From assembly GCA_028284935.1 (NCBI GenBank), contig JANQQQ010000036.1, positions 62,001 through 126,000 on the forward strand: 64,000 nucleotides of DNA. Reading direction: 5' to 3'. Positions 55,514 through 63,696 of this stretch are shown here, piece after piece. How positions within the stretch are numbered: position 1 is the first letter of the stretch; the number at the start of each line of letters is the position of its first letter. A program made the position numbers and the translations under genes. The notes under the pieces are model-generated. The model saw only the letters and a list, made by a program, of their open reading frames with translations, searched no databases and was not told the origin of the DNA. The stretch is from Croceivirga sp. (GTDB lineage Bacteria; Bacteroidota; Bacteroidia; Flavobacteriales; Flavobacteriaceae).

Positions 55514-56188
55514 ATGAAGCGTAAATTAAGGGAGGAACTCATAAAAATTTCCACAGATATAATTACCTCTCGGGAAGACAAAGAACTGACCGAACTGTAT
55601 GAAGTGGCTAAAGAACTGTACGAAAAACTTGCAGTTTTGAAGTTCATAGATGAAAAACTAAAGGATGTAGAGGTCGATGTTTCGAAGAACGTTGTTGCAG
55701 CCAGATTTGAAAAGATGGCAAATGCGGTAATGAGCGGGAATAGGGCAGTTCCTGAAAATAATCCTCACGAGGAGGACATTATTACCCCGGGAATGCACAC
55801 TATAAAGGAAATGGTTTCTGAAATGCCCAGCGAAGCGGTTGAATATATCTTCGGGGATTTTATTGCCAAGCCGGAAGTCATGAAAGATGAAAAAGAAATT
55901 TTATCCCCAGAGCCTACTGTAGAAAATACAATTCCAAAATCCTTGAACGATAAGTTGACCAAAAACCTAAGTATCGGGTTGAACGATCGTTTGGCTTTTG
56001 TAAAGCATCTTTTTGATGGGAGCATGGACGACTATAGCAGGGTCATATCCCAATTGAATACCATCGACACACTGGAAAGGTCCAATTCCTTTATTGAAAA
56101 CATGGTGAAGCCCGAGTACAATAATTGGGAAGGTAAAGAGGAATATCAAGAGCGGTTCATGGCAATTGTAGAGCGCAAGTTCGCTTAA
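55514..56188 (+). CDS. conserved Bacteroidota protein of unknown function
   Basis: A 224-residue cytoplasmic protein from the ATG at 55514. Its first 70 residues are charged and helical (ELTELYEVAKELYEKLAVLK), the middle is acidic and likely disordered, and the last 75 residues form a compact helical domain (IGLNDRLAFVKHLFDG...TLERSNSFIENMV). I recognise the C-terminal part as recurring in hypothetical proteins of Bacteroidota, without a known function. No other domain is visible. Confidence 0.75.
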   Translation: MKRKLREELIKISTDIITSREDKELTELYEVAKELYEKLAVLKFIDEKLKDVEVDVSKNVVAARFEKMANAVMSGNRAVPENNPHEEDIITPGMHTIKEMVSEMPSEAVEYIFGDFIAKPEVMKDEKEILSPEPTVENTIPKSLNDKLTKNLSIGLNDRLAFVKHLFDGSMDDYSRVISQLNTIDTLERSNSFIENMVKPEYNNWEGKEEYQERFMAIVERKFA

Positions 56189-56233
56189 ACCATGGTAATG
56201 TGTAATTTTGGGGGATAACCAATACCATATCCC

Positions 56234-56587
56234 ATGCTACAGAAGATTCTCTTTTGGACGTCAACAGGGATTTTGACGCTCATCATGCTTTTTTCAGTTT
56301 ACAACTATTTCTTCAACCACCAAATGGTAGCTGATTTTTACGTGGCTATGGGATATCCGACCTATTTGATTTATCCTTTGGCGATTGCAAAAATTTTAGG
56401 CTTGGTGGCCATTTGGGGGAACTTTTCAAAATCATTGAAAGAATGGGCTTACGCCGGTTTTTTCTTCAACACGGTCTTGGCCTTTTTTGCGCACGTTATG
56501 ATCAGTGATGGGCAACATATTGGAGCGGTTATTGCTTTTGTCGCAGTGATCATTTCCTATTTCATGGGGAAAATGGTCAGACCATAA
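56234..56587 (+). CDS. DoxX-like small membrane protein
   Basis: A 117-residue protein with four predicted membrane helices (about 8-28, 42-62, 70-90 and 95-113) and the DoxX-like motif YPLAIAKILGLVAIW. Members have been linked to redox or thiosulfate metabolism and to resistance, but this short form is uncharacterised. It lies 45 bases after the preceding gene and 10 bases before rsmI. Confidence 0.8.
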   Translation: MLQKILFWTSTGILTLIMLFSVYNYFFNHQMVADFYVAMGYPTYLIYPLAIAKILGLVAIWGNFSKSLKEWAYAGFFFNTVLAFFAHVMISDGQHIGAVIAFVAVIISYFMGKMVRP

Positions 56588-56597
56588 TTTTTTGGTC

Positions 56598-57269
56598 ATG
56601 GGGAAATTGTTTTTAGTGCCCACACCTATTGGAAATCTGGAAGATATGACCTTTAGAGCCATCAAGGTATTGAAAGAAGCAGATTTGATTCTTGCCGAGG
56701 ATACAAGAACCAGTGGTAAATTGCTTAAGCACTTTGCTATTGAAAGTCCCCTTCAGAGCCACCATATGCATAATGAACATAAAACAGTGGATACCTTGGT
56801 GGCCAAATTACATACGGGAAGTACACTGGCCCTGATTTCAGATGCGGGAACACCAGCTATTTCGGACCCGGGCTTTTTATTGACCCGGGCTTGTATTGAA
56901 AACGGCATAGAAGTGGAGTGTTTACCAGGGGCGACCGCTTTTGTGCCTGCGTTGGTCAATAGTGGACTGCCCAATGATCGTTTTGTATTCGAAGGGTTCC
57001 TGCCAATTAAAAAAGGAAGACAGACGAGATTGCAACAATTGGCCGAAGAAACCCGAACAATGGTATTCTATGAGTCGCCCCATAAATTGTTGAAAACCCT
57101 GCTTCATTTTTCGGAATATTTTGGCGTAGACAGACCGGTCTCCATATCTCGCGAATTGACCAAATTGTATGAGGAAACCATTCGTGGTACGCTGGGTGAA
57201 GCCATTTCCCATTTTGAAAAGAAATCGCCTAAAGGTGAGTTTGTAATTGTGGTAGCGGGTAAAAAGTAA
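56598..57269 (+). CDS. rsmI: 16S rRNA C1402 2'-O-methyltransferase
   Basis: A 223-residue SAM-dependent enzyme from the ATG at 56598 (MGKLFLVPTPIGN). The family motifs PTPIGNLEDMTFRA, DAGTPAISDPG and GFLPIKKGRQTRL are conserved. It methylates the ribose of C1402 in 16S rRNA. The stop TAA shares a base with the ATG of the next gene at 57,269, so the two are coupled. Confidence 0.95.
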   Translation: MGKLFLVPTPIGNLEDMTFRAIKVLKEADLILAEDTRTSGKLLKHFAIESPLQSHHMHNEHKTVDTLVAKLHTGSTLALISDAGTPAISDPGFLLTRACIENGIEVECLPGATAFVPALVNSGLPNDRFVFEGFLPIKKGRQTRLQQLAEETRTMVFYESPHKLLKTLLHFSEYFGVDRPVSISRELTKLYEETIRGTLGEAISHFEKKSPKGEFVIVVAGKK

Positions 57270-57841
57270 TGGAGCGCTTACTTAATGAAATAAGGTCGTG
57301 TATGGTGTGCTCTAAACACTTACCCTCTGGTCCAAGACCCATCGTTTCCGGACATCCAGAATCAAAAATTGCGCTAATTGGACAAGCTCCGGGAAGTAAG
57401 GTGCATGAAACAGGAATTCCTTGGGATGACCCCAGTGGCAAGCAACTTCGAAAGTGGTTGGGGGTAAATAACGAGCAATTTTATGATGAAAAGTGTTTTG
57501 CGTTGATTCCAATGGGGTTTTGTTATCCAGGAAAGGGAACATCTGGGGATTTGCCGCCGCGACCGGAATGTGCCCCTTTATGGCATAAAAAACTATTGCA
57601 CCAAATGCCCCATCTGAAATTCACCATTTTGATTGGTCAATATGCACAACGGTATTATTTGGGAGATAAAAAGGAAAAGAATCTGACGGATACGGTCAGG
57701 AACTACCAAAAGCGCTTGCCGGACTATTTTGTGCTACCGCATCCATCACCTAGAAATCGTTTTTGGCTAACCAAAAACCCATGGTTTCAGGAAGAAGTGG
57801 TGCCGGCACTTCAAGAACATATAGCGAAGTACTTGATATGA
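57269..57841 (+). CDS. uracil-DNA-glycosylase superfamily protein
   Basis: A 190-residue protein with motif A GQAPGSKVHETG and motif B HPSPRN characteristic of the uracil-DNA glycosylase fold. Cysteines CMVCSKH near the N-terminus recall the iron-sulfur-binding family 4, but a full four-cysteine set is not seen. Substrate range unknown. It is coupled to rsmI by a one-base overlap. Confidence 0.82.
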   Translation: MERLLNEIRSCMVCSKHLPSGPRPIVSGHPESKIALIGQAPGSKVHETGIPWDDPSGKQLRKWLGVNNEQFYDEKCFALIPMGFCYPGKGTSGDLPPRPECAPLWHKKLLHQMPHLKFTILIGQYAQRYYLGDKKEKNLTDTVRNYQKRLPDYFVLPHPSPRNRFWLTKNPWFQEEVVPALQEHIAKYLI

Positions 57842-57875
57842 GATAAACGCTATGATGTCATAAATCAAAGTTAAA

Positions 57876-57893
57876 CATTTGTATATACAAATG
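57876..57893. promoter_or_regulatory. perfect 18-bp palindrome upstream of SnoaL-like gene
   Basis: CATTTGTATATACAAATG is a perfect inverted repeat, 50 bases before the ATG at 57,943. It lies 18 bases upstream of a -7 box, so a repressor bound there would cover the -33 region. Confidence 0.6.
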
Positions 57894-57911
57894 TTGTGTA
57901 GGAAAATAATA

Positions 57912-57919
57912 TACATTTG
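57912..57919 (+). promoter_or_regulatory. Bacteroidota-type -7 box
   Basis: TACATTTG matches the Bacteroidota -7 consensus TAnnTTTG, 24 bases before the ATG. A TTG at 57894-57896 lies 15 bases upstream, slightly short of the ideal spacing. Confidence 0.55.
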
Positions 57920-57942
57920 AGCTTATCAAAAAACAAAAGACA

Positions 57943-58302
57943 ATGACGTATAAAGAAAAAGCACAGGACATCTACATCCAACTACAACAAGGGAACTTAT
58001 TGGAGGCATTTGACAGGTACTATGCCGAAAACGTTACCATGACCGAACCAAGGGGAACCCGAACCGGAAAAGCCGAATGCCGTGCCTATGAAGAACAGTT
58101 TTTGAGCAATATTGAAGCATTTCACAGCTTGGAAATTAACAATGTGGGATCAGATGAAGCTAAGGGTACTTCATTTGTGGAATCCACTATGGATGTTACC
58201 TTTAAAGGAGGACATCGAGCGAAAATGGAACAGGTTGCGGTGCAGCAATGGGAGGGAGATCACATTGTACATGAGCGGTTTTACTATGACAATGCCCAGT
58301 AG
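57943..58302 (+). CDS. SnoaL-like/NTF2-fold protein 2
   Basis: A 119-residue protein with the NTF2-like pattern (LLEAFDRYYAENVTMTEPRG...SFVESTMDVTFKGG...VHERFYYDN). It is a distant paralogue of the one at 42,396. It has its own promoter with a perfect palindromic operator and a strong terminator at 58,327, so it is a single-gene, regulated unit. Ligand unknown. Confidence 0.83.
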   Translation: MTYKEKAQDIYIQLQQGNLLEAFDRYYAENVTMTEPRGTRTGKAECRAYEEQFLSNIEAFHSLEINNVGSDEAKGTSFVESTMDVTFKGGHRAKMEQVAVQQWEGDHIVHERFYYDNAQ

Positions 58303-58326
58303 CAAAGGATTCCCTTAAAAATTATG

Positions 58327-58355
58327 AACCCATCATTTTTATGGTGGGTTTTTTT
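58327..58355 (+). terminator. rho-independent terminator after SnoaL-like gene 2
   Basis: AACCCATCAT (58327-58336) pairs with ATGGTGGGTT (58341-58350), one G-T wobble, four-base loop, followed by a T run (58351-58355). Confidence 0.85.
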
Positions 58356-58391
58356 AGTTAAAGTTGTTTGGTTACGGAAAGAAGTAACCAG

Positions 58392-58607
58392 TTAATACCG
58401 AACCGATTCCCTTAATCTACTGAATGTTTCGGGTTTCATGCTGAGGTAAGAGGGCAAATACTTTTGGGGAATCACTTTTAATCCTTCAGGACAGCGTTGC
58501 ATAAAGGCCCCATAACGCTCTTCAGCGGAAAGGGTTAATGGTTCCATTGGGGTCAAAAGTTGATACAGGTCAAGAAATAATTTTTTAGATGTTAGACCGC
58601 TTCGCTT
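58392..58607 (-). pseudogene. remnant of a Crp/Fnr-family regulator (C-terminal part)
   Basis: A 71-codon minus-strand frame bounded by stops and without a start codon encodes a recognisable C-terminus: LDLYQLLTPMEPLTLSAEER followed by YLPSYLSMKPETFSRLRES. This is the end of the sensor domain, connecting helix and helix-turn-helix of small Bacteroidota Crp/Fnr-type regulators. The nucleotide-binding N-terminal two-thirds are absent, so the gene is a dead fragment. It may once have regulated a neighbour, perhaps the palindrome-controlled SnoaL-like gene. Confidence 0.7.
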
Positions 58608-58670
58608 TTAGAGGTAAGACATAAGATGATTTGCGATTAGTAGTGGATGTCTTCCTGTGAAGGCAGAAAT

Positions 58671-58859
58671 CTACCTCCCTTTTCTTTGAAATAAATTAAT
58701 GATTAAACCAAAGAGGTTTTTGAATGGAAGCTTTCCAAAGAAGTTTCCTATGGAATTTATTTTATTGTCTGGCAGTGATTTTAGCACAAGCACCATTAGG
58801 GTTACCCAAATTAAAAAAGCTAAGAAACAAAGGGCTAGTATTAAAACTATCGTTTCCAT
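58671..58859 (-). CDS. small membrane protein, hypothetical
   Basis: A 62-residue frame (METIVLILALCF...), or 67 residues from an upstream ATG at 58,874, with a single hydrophobic helix (about 4-28) and a basic C-terminus (LINLFQRKGR). No family is recognised. It lies between a regulator remnant and a sequence-poor spacer, so it may be a degraded or unimportant gene; composition is nevertheless compatible with coding. Confidence 0.4.
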   Translation of the reverse strand: METIVLILALCFLAFLIWVTLMVLVLKSLPDNKINSIGNFFGKLPFKNLFGLIINLFQRKGR

Positions 58860-59043
58860 TCTTTGAATTTTCAACCAATTTAAATGGCCTTTATTTCTGA
58901 AAAAAGGACAGTTAAATCATGATAGAAAATTACAAAACATTAACTTAGACTAAATCTAAATTAAGTATGTCAACTAGATGCAGGCATTACTACACAGACT
59001 AATAAGAACTAAAGTAGAAAGAGCTATATTAAAGTATCTAAAC

Positions 59044-59646
59044 TCAGTATCTAGAGCCATCATGTTTCCCCTTTTCCCAGCCATATTTCCCCAAATATTG
59101 GTCGGCACTTTCTACGGCACCTTCTTCAATGGAAGTGCCCATGGAGTCGTTCCAGCGGTTGAGGTAACCAAACAACGAAATCACCCCAAGCATTTCCACA
59201 ATTTCCCCATCGTTCCAGTGCTTGTGTAACCGTTTTTTGATGTCGGCATTAACAGTATTGGGCACTTGTGAAGCTGCTAGCGAAAAATCCAAAGCAGCGC
59301 GTTCAGCTTCTGAAAAAGCCGGATGGGTACGGTATTCCCAAATATTGTCCAGTTGTTCCTGCTCCGCTCCATAACGTTCCGCAGCCCTAATGGAATGGGC
59401 TTGGCAATAACGGCAGCCAGTCGCATTGCTACTTACCCATGCAATCATTCGTTTTAAAGCCGAGGTAACCCGCCCCTCATTGGCCATAACGGCTTTGTTT
59501 AAATTAATAAAGGCTTTTGAAATGGCGGGCCTGTGTTGCATGGTCAAAACGGAATTTGGACAAAAACCAAGGGTTTCGTTAAAGAATTCCGCCAATTTTT
59601 TTGTATCCGGATCGTGGTTAGGGTCAAGTGGTTCTACAAGTGCCAT
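59044..59646 (-). CDS. AhpD-like/carboxymuconolactone decarboxylase-family protein
   Basis: A 200-residue protein from the ATG at 59644-59646 (MALVEPLDPNHDP), typed by the redox motif CRYCQAHS (Cys-x-x-Cys-x-x-His) in an alpha-helical context, as in AhpD peroxidase-like proteins. It probably handles peroxides or acts as a thiol oxidoreductase. It is divergent from the OsmC-like gene (47 bases apart), another peroxide-related protein, suggesting a joint oxidative-defence control region. Confidence 0.88.
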   Translation of the reverse strand: MALVEPLDPNHDPDTKKLAEFFNETLGFCPNSVLTMQHRPAISKAFINLNKAVMANEGRVTSALKRMIAWVSSNATGCRYCQAHSIRAAERYGAEQEQLDNIWEYRTHPAFSEAERAALDFSLAASQVPNTVNADIKKRLHKHWNDGEIVEMLGVISLFGYLNRWNDSMGTSIEEGAVESADQYLGKYGWEKGKHDGSRY

Positions 59647-59693
59647 TCTGCTTTGATTTATTGTATTTTTAACCCTTACAAGAAACAAAAATT

Positions 59694-60125
59694 ATGGGAG
59701 ACATAAATCACATTACCACAAAATGGGTGGGCAATATGGCTTTTGAAAGTAACAATCCTTCGGGACATGATTTACGTATTGATGCAGGACCGGATGATGG
59801 GGGTGATAGCAGTGGATACCGACCTAAGGCCTTAATGCTATCTGGACTGGCCGGTTGTTCGGGCTTGGATGTGGCTTCCCTTATCAAGAAAATGAAATTG
59901 GAGGTGGATGATTTTCATATGGAGACCATTGCAAATCTGACCGATGAACACCCTAGGTATTATGATAAGGTAAAAATTGAATACCATTTTCATGGCAATA
60001 ACTTGGATGAGAAAAAGCTCCAGCGGGCAGTTGACCTCTCCGTTGAAAAATATTGCGGGGTTATGGAGATGTTCAGACGCTTTGCGGAGTTGGAAATAGA
60101 AACGCAATTTCATCATTCAAACTAA
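59694..60125 (+). CDS. OsmC-family peroxidase-like protein
   Basis: A 143-residue protein of the OsmC/Ohr fold. The two active-site cysteines lie in AGCSGLDV and EKYCGVM, consistent with organic hydroperoxide reduction. Divergent from the AhpD-like gene. It ends 5 bases before the recJ start. Confidence 0.9.
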   Translation: MGDINHITTKWVGNMAFESNNPSGHDLRIDAGPDDGGDSSGYRPKALMLSGLAGCSGLDVASLIKKMKLEVDDFHMETIANLTDEHPRYYDKVKIEYHFHGNNLDEKKLQRAVDLSVEKYCGVMEMFRRFAELEIETQFHHSN

Positions 60126-60130
60126 TTCCT

Positions 60131-61819
60131 TTGCGCTGGACCATAAAGCCCATTCCTGAACCAAAAGAAATTGAAAACCTATCAAAAGAATTGAAGGTTG
60201 AACCGTTGATTGCCCATTTACTGCTTCAGCGTGGTATTACGAATTACAGGCAGGCGAAGTCTTTTTTTCGTCCTCAATTGGCAGACTTACATGCACCATT
60301 TCTTATGAAAGACATGGATAAGGCCGTGGCTAGGATTGAGAGCGCAATGGAGAACCAAGAAAATATTTTGGTTTATGGCGATTACGATGTGGATGGCACC
60401 ACTGCGGTGGCTTTGGTTTCCTCATATCTACAGGAATCGTATGCCAACGTTGCTACCTATATTCCCGATAGGTATTCCGAAGGATATGGAATTTCGTTTC
60501 AAGGAATTGATTTTGCTGAGGACAATGGATTTACCCTAATCATTGCATTGGACTGTGGGGTAAAGGCAATAGATAAGGTGGAATATGCCACAGTAAAGGG
60601 GATAGATTTTATCATTTGTGATCATCATCGGCCTGGAAATGAACTGCCTGATGCGGTGGCCGTTTTGGATCCAAAGCGGGAGGATTGTAACTACCCCTAC
60701 AAGGAATTGTGTGGTTGTGGAGTGGGCTTCAAATTAATACAAGCACTGGCTTCCAAGAATGGAGAAACGGTGCAGGATCTACTACCCTATTTGGATTTGG
60801 TGGCCACGGCCATTGGTGCGGATATTGTTCCTATGACAGGAGAAAACCGGGTGCTGGCCTATTACGGTCTACAGGTGATGAACTCAAATCCAAGAATCGG
60901 TTTTCAGGCCATCATCAATCAACTAAAGAAAAAACAACTGTCCATAACCGATGTTGTTTTTATTGTTGCTCCACGCATTAACGCAGCTGGCCGTATGGAA
61001 CATGGGCAGCATGCCGTAAACCTGTTAAAAGCAAATGATTTGGAAGAGGCCCAGAAATTTGCTGCTGAAATCGAACAATTCAATTCAGAAAGGCGGGGTT
61101 TAGATCAAGAAATTACCGAAGCTGCCTTACAACAGATTCAGGAAAACAAAGAGGAAGACCGATGTACTTCTGTAGTCTTTAAGGAGAATTGGCATAAAGG
61201 GGTCATTGGAATTGTGGCTTCCCGAATGATGGAGACCTATTACCGACCCACGTTGGTATTCACCAAAAGTGGTGAAAAATTGGCCGCCTCCGCGCGATCG
61301 GTAAAGGGCTTTGATGTGTATGAAGCTTTACAAGGTTGTGCTCCATATATTGAACAATTCGGTGGCCATAAATATGCAGCCGGATTGACACTCTTGGAAG
61401 AACAGTACGAAGGTTTCAAAAAGCAGTTTGAAAAGGTAGTGGCAGAGACAATCGATCCTAAACTCTTAACACCTGAAGTGCTTATCGACGCTAGGATTTC
61501 GCTTAACGATATTAGCCCCAAACTTATGCGCATCCTTAAACAATTTGCACCTTTTGGCCCTGGAAACATGCATCCTATTTTTATGAGCGAAGGGGTAATC
61601 GATACCGGTTATGGAAAAGGGGTTGGAGAAGGGGAAAAACATCTAAAACTATGTGTTTCCCAAAAGGGCTCAAAGACCATTGGCGCCATTGGGTTTAGTT
61701 TGGGAAACAAATTGGACATCATTAAAAACCAGCAACGCTTTGATATGGCCTATACCTTGGATGAAAATGAGTGGAACGGGACCATTAGTCTGCAATTAAA
61801 ACTAAAAGACCTTAAATGA
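60131..61819 (+). CDS. recJ: single-stranded-DNA-specific exonuclease
   Basis: A 562-residue 5'-3' exonuclease with the DHH phosphoesterase motifs DYDVDGTTAVALV, DCGVKA and DHHRPGN and the C-terminal DHHA1 and OB regions. I choose the TTG at 60131 (then RWTIKPIPEP), five bases after the OsmC-like stop. An ATG at 60,053 exists in frame but lies inside the preceding gene and would add unrelated residues. It acts in recombination and mismatch repair. The stop overlaps the next ATG by 4 bases. Confidence 0.93.
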   Translation: MRWTIKPIPEPKEIENLSKELKVEPLIAHLLLQRGITNYRQAKSFFRPQLADLHAPFLMKDMDKAVARIESAMENQENILVYGDYDVDGTTAVALVSSYLQESYANVATYIPDRYSEGYGISFQGIDFAEDNGFTLIIALDCGVKAIDKVEYATVKGIDFIICDHHRPGNELPDAVAVLDPKREDCNYPYKELCGCGVGFKLIQALASKNGETVQDLLPYLDLVATAIGADIVPMTGENRVLAYYGLQVMNSNPRIGFQAIINQLKKKQLSITDVVFIVAPRINAAGRMEHGQHAVNLLKANDLEEAQKFAAEIEQFNSERRGLDQEITEAALQQIQENKEEDRCTSVVFKENWHKGVIGIVASRMMETYYRPTLVFTKSGEKLAASARSVKGFDVYEALQGCAPYIEQFGGHKYAAGLTLLEEQYEGFKKQFEKVVAETIDPKLLTPEVLIDARISLNDISPKLMRILKQFAPFGPGNMHPIFMSEGVIDTGYGKGVGEGEKHLKLCVSQKGSKTIGAIGFSLGNKLDIIKNQQRFDMAYTLDENEWNGTISLQLKLKDLK

Positions 61820-62202
61820 ATATAGAACATTTGGCCATTTGGGTCAATGATTTGGAGAACACAAAAAAGTTTTATGAGACGTATTTTGGGGGCCGAAGTG
61901 GAGAAAAATACCATAACCCCAATACTTTGTTCACATCGTACTTTCTCACTTTTCAAAGTGGTCCCCGATTGGAATTAATGCACCGGCCCGATATTTCAAA
62001 ACGCCTTCAAGAGGGTCAGGAAACTATGGGCCTTACCCATTTAGCCATAAGTGTGGGATCAAAAGAAAAAGTAGATAAGCTTACCCATCAACTTAAAGAT
62101 GACGGCTATGTTGTGGTTGGGGAACCTCGAACCACTGGGGATGGGTACTACGAGAGCGTGATATTGGACCCAGAAGGGAATCGTTTGGAAATTACCATTT
62201 AG
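61816..62202 (+). CDS. glyoxalase/VOC-family protein
   Basis: A 128-residue protein made of two beta-alpha-beta-beta-beta units. Likely metal ligands are His5 (MNIEHLAIWV), Glu near 55 (RLELMHR), His near 75 (GLTHLAIS) and Glu near 125 (NRLEIT). Lactoylglutathione-lyase-like, but the substrate is open. It overlaps recJ by 4 bases (ATGA) and is followed by the MFS gene after one base. Confidence 0.88.
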   Translation: MNIEHLAIWVNDLENTKKFYETYFGGRSGEKYHNPNTLFTSYFLTFQSGPRLELMHRPDISKRLQEGQETMGLTHLAISVGSKEKVDKLTHQLKDDGYVVVGEPRTTGDGYYESVILDPEGNRLEITI

Positions 62203-62203
62203 T

Positions 62204-63475
62204 ATGACGGAGAAAATGGACCCGTACGCCGCACTGCGTTACAAAGAATTCAATGTTTTCTTATTGGTCCGTTTTGCCATGGTCTTTGCATGGAGCATGC
62301 AGTTTATTGTCATAGAATGGCAGGTTTATTCCTTGACCAAAGACCCTTTATCACTTGGAATTATTGGATTAATGGAAATTATTCCTGCTGTTAGTATCGC
62401 TTTATTTGCAGGACATTTTGTGGACCAAAATGAAAAACGTAACCTCTTGGTAAAGTGTATTCTTGGTTTTTCCGTGGTCAGTCTAGGTCTATTTTTGGTC
62501 ACTTTGCCATCGGTAGAGACCTCCTATTCTTCAAAAGCCATCCTTTATACCATTTATGGGTTAGTATTCTTGGGAGGGTTGGTACGGGCTTTTATCGGTC
62601 CTACAATTTTCTCGTTGATTGCATTGATTGTGCCCAAAAAACTCTATCCTAATGCAGCCACTTGGAGCAGTTCCACTTGGCAGGTGGCGTCGGTTTTAGG
62701 GCCAGCTTTTGCAGGTTTTTCCATTAGTTGGATTGGGGTACATTGGTCGCTGTGCATCATTTTTGGTTTTTCCATACTCGCTTTATTGTTTCTATCACAG
62801 ATATCGAAAAAACCTATTTTGAATCCCAAACTTGGGGAACCCGTACTTCAAAGCCTGAAGGATGGTTTGAAATTTGTGTTCAATACAAAAGCCATTTTGG
62901 GGGCACTTTCGTTGGATATGATTGCCGTGCTGTTCGGTGGTGCCATAGCATTGCTTCCCATTTATGCACAAGACATCCTTAAAGTGGGCTCAGAAGGATT
63001 CGGAATCCTAAGGGCTTCTCCAGCAGTGGGTGCTTCTATTACCATGATACTTTCAACCCGTTTTCCGCTTCATAAAAATGCCGGTAAAAAGTTGCTTTGG
63101 GCCGTATTTGGTTTTGGGGTCTGTATTATTGTGTTCGGGCTTTCCAAGCTCTTTTGGTTATCGGTCATTGCCCTATTCGTGAGCGGTGCGGTTGATGGGG
63201 TATCCATGATTATCCGGCAGACCATTCTTCAGTTGAAAACACCTGATAACATGCGGGGACGTGTTGCCTCGGTAAATTCCATATTTGTAGGTTCCTCCAA
63301 TGAACTGGGAGCTTTTGAAAGTGGATTGACGGCCAAACTGATGGGCACCGTAACCGCAGTGGTCTTTGGTGGGTGCATGACCTTGCTTACCGTTGGGGGT
63401 ATGGCCGCTTTTTTCCCGAGTTTTAGAAAGTTGGATTTGACAGAAGACATTCGAGAACATAAAAAGGAACAGTGA
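62204..63475 (+). CDS. MFS transporter
   Basis: A 423-residue major-facilitator protein with about 12 membrane helices and an EntS/MFS-3-like signature (AGHFVDQNEKRNLLVKC in the loop between helices 2 and 3). Probably an exporter; substrate unknown. It starts one base after the glyoxalase-like gene's stop, so it belongs to the same operon as recJ. Confidence 0.9.
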   Translation: MTEKMDPYAALRYKEFNVFLLVRFAMVFAWSMQFIVIEWQVYSLTKDPLSLGIIGLMEIIPAVSIALFAGHFVDQNEKRNLLVKCILGFSVVSLGLFLVTLPSVETSYSSKAILYTIYGLVFLGGLVRAFIGPTIFSLIALIVPKKLYPNAATWSSSTWQVASVLGPAFAGFSISWIGVHWSLCIIFGFSILALLFLSQISKKPILNPKLGEPVLQSLKDGLKFVFNTKAILGALSLDMIAVLFGGAIALLPIYAQDILKVGSEGFGILRASPAVGASITMILSTRFPLHKNAGKKLLWAVFGFGVCIIVFGLSKLFWLSVIALFVSGAVDGVSMIIRQTILQLKTPDNMRGRVASVNSIFVGSSNELGAFESGLTAKLMGTVTAVVFGGCMTLLTVGGMAAFFPSFRKLDLTEDIREHKKEQ

Positions 63476-63696
63476 CCCTTTGCAAATGATTCAAGTAAGG
63501 GACTCTATTTCTGAAAAACCAGTAGTTTTTCGCATTCAGGTCGAACTTAATTAAACCTAAAACAGTGTTTCCAAAACATGAAGTTTTCGTTATGAAAGAG
63601 AGTGGTTGTTCCTTTTCCTGACTTTTGTCATGAAAACCCTTGTGGTTGGTTTATAATTTCGAACCGTAAAAAAATTTGAATGCAAAAACTGTATCT

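Noticed and set aside
58875-59043. A/T-rich spacer with several short direct matches
   Set aside because: No hairpin, promoter or coding signal could be supported.
60053-60130. Longer RecJ starting at an ATG inside the OsmC-like gene
   Set aside because: The extra 26 residues do not resemble RecJ starts and would require a 73-base overlap; a TTG five bases after the OsmC-like stop fits the normal N-terminus.
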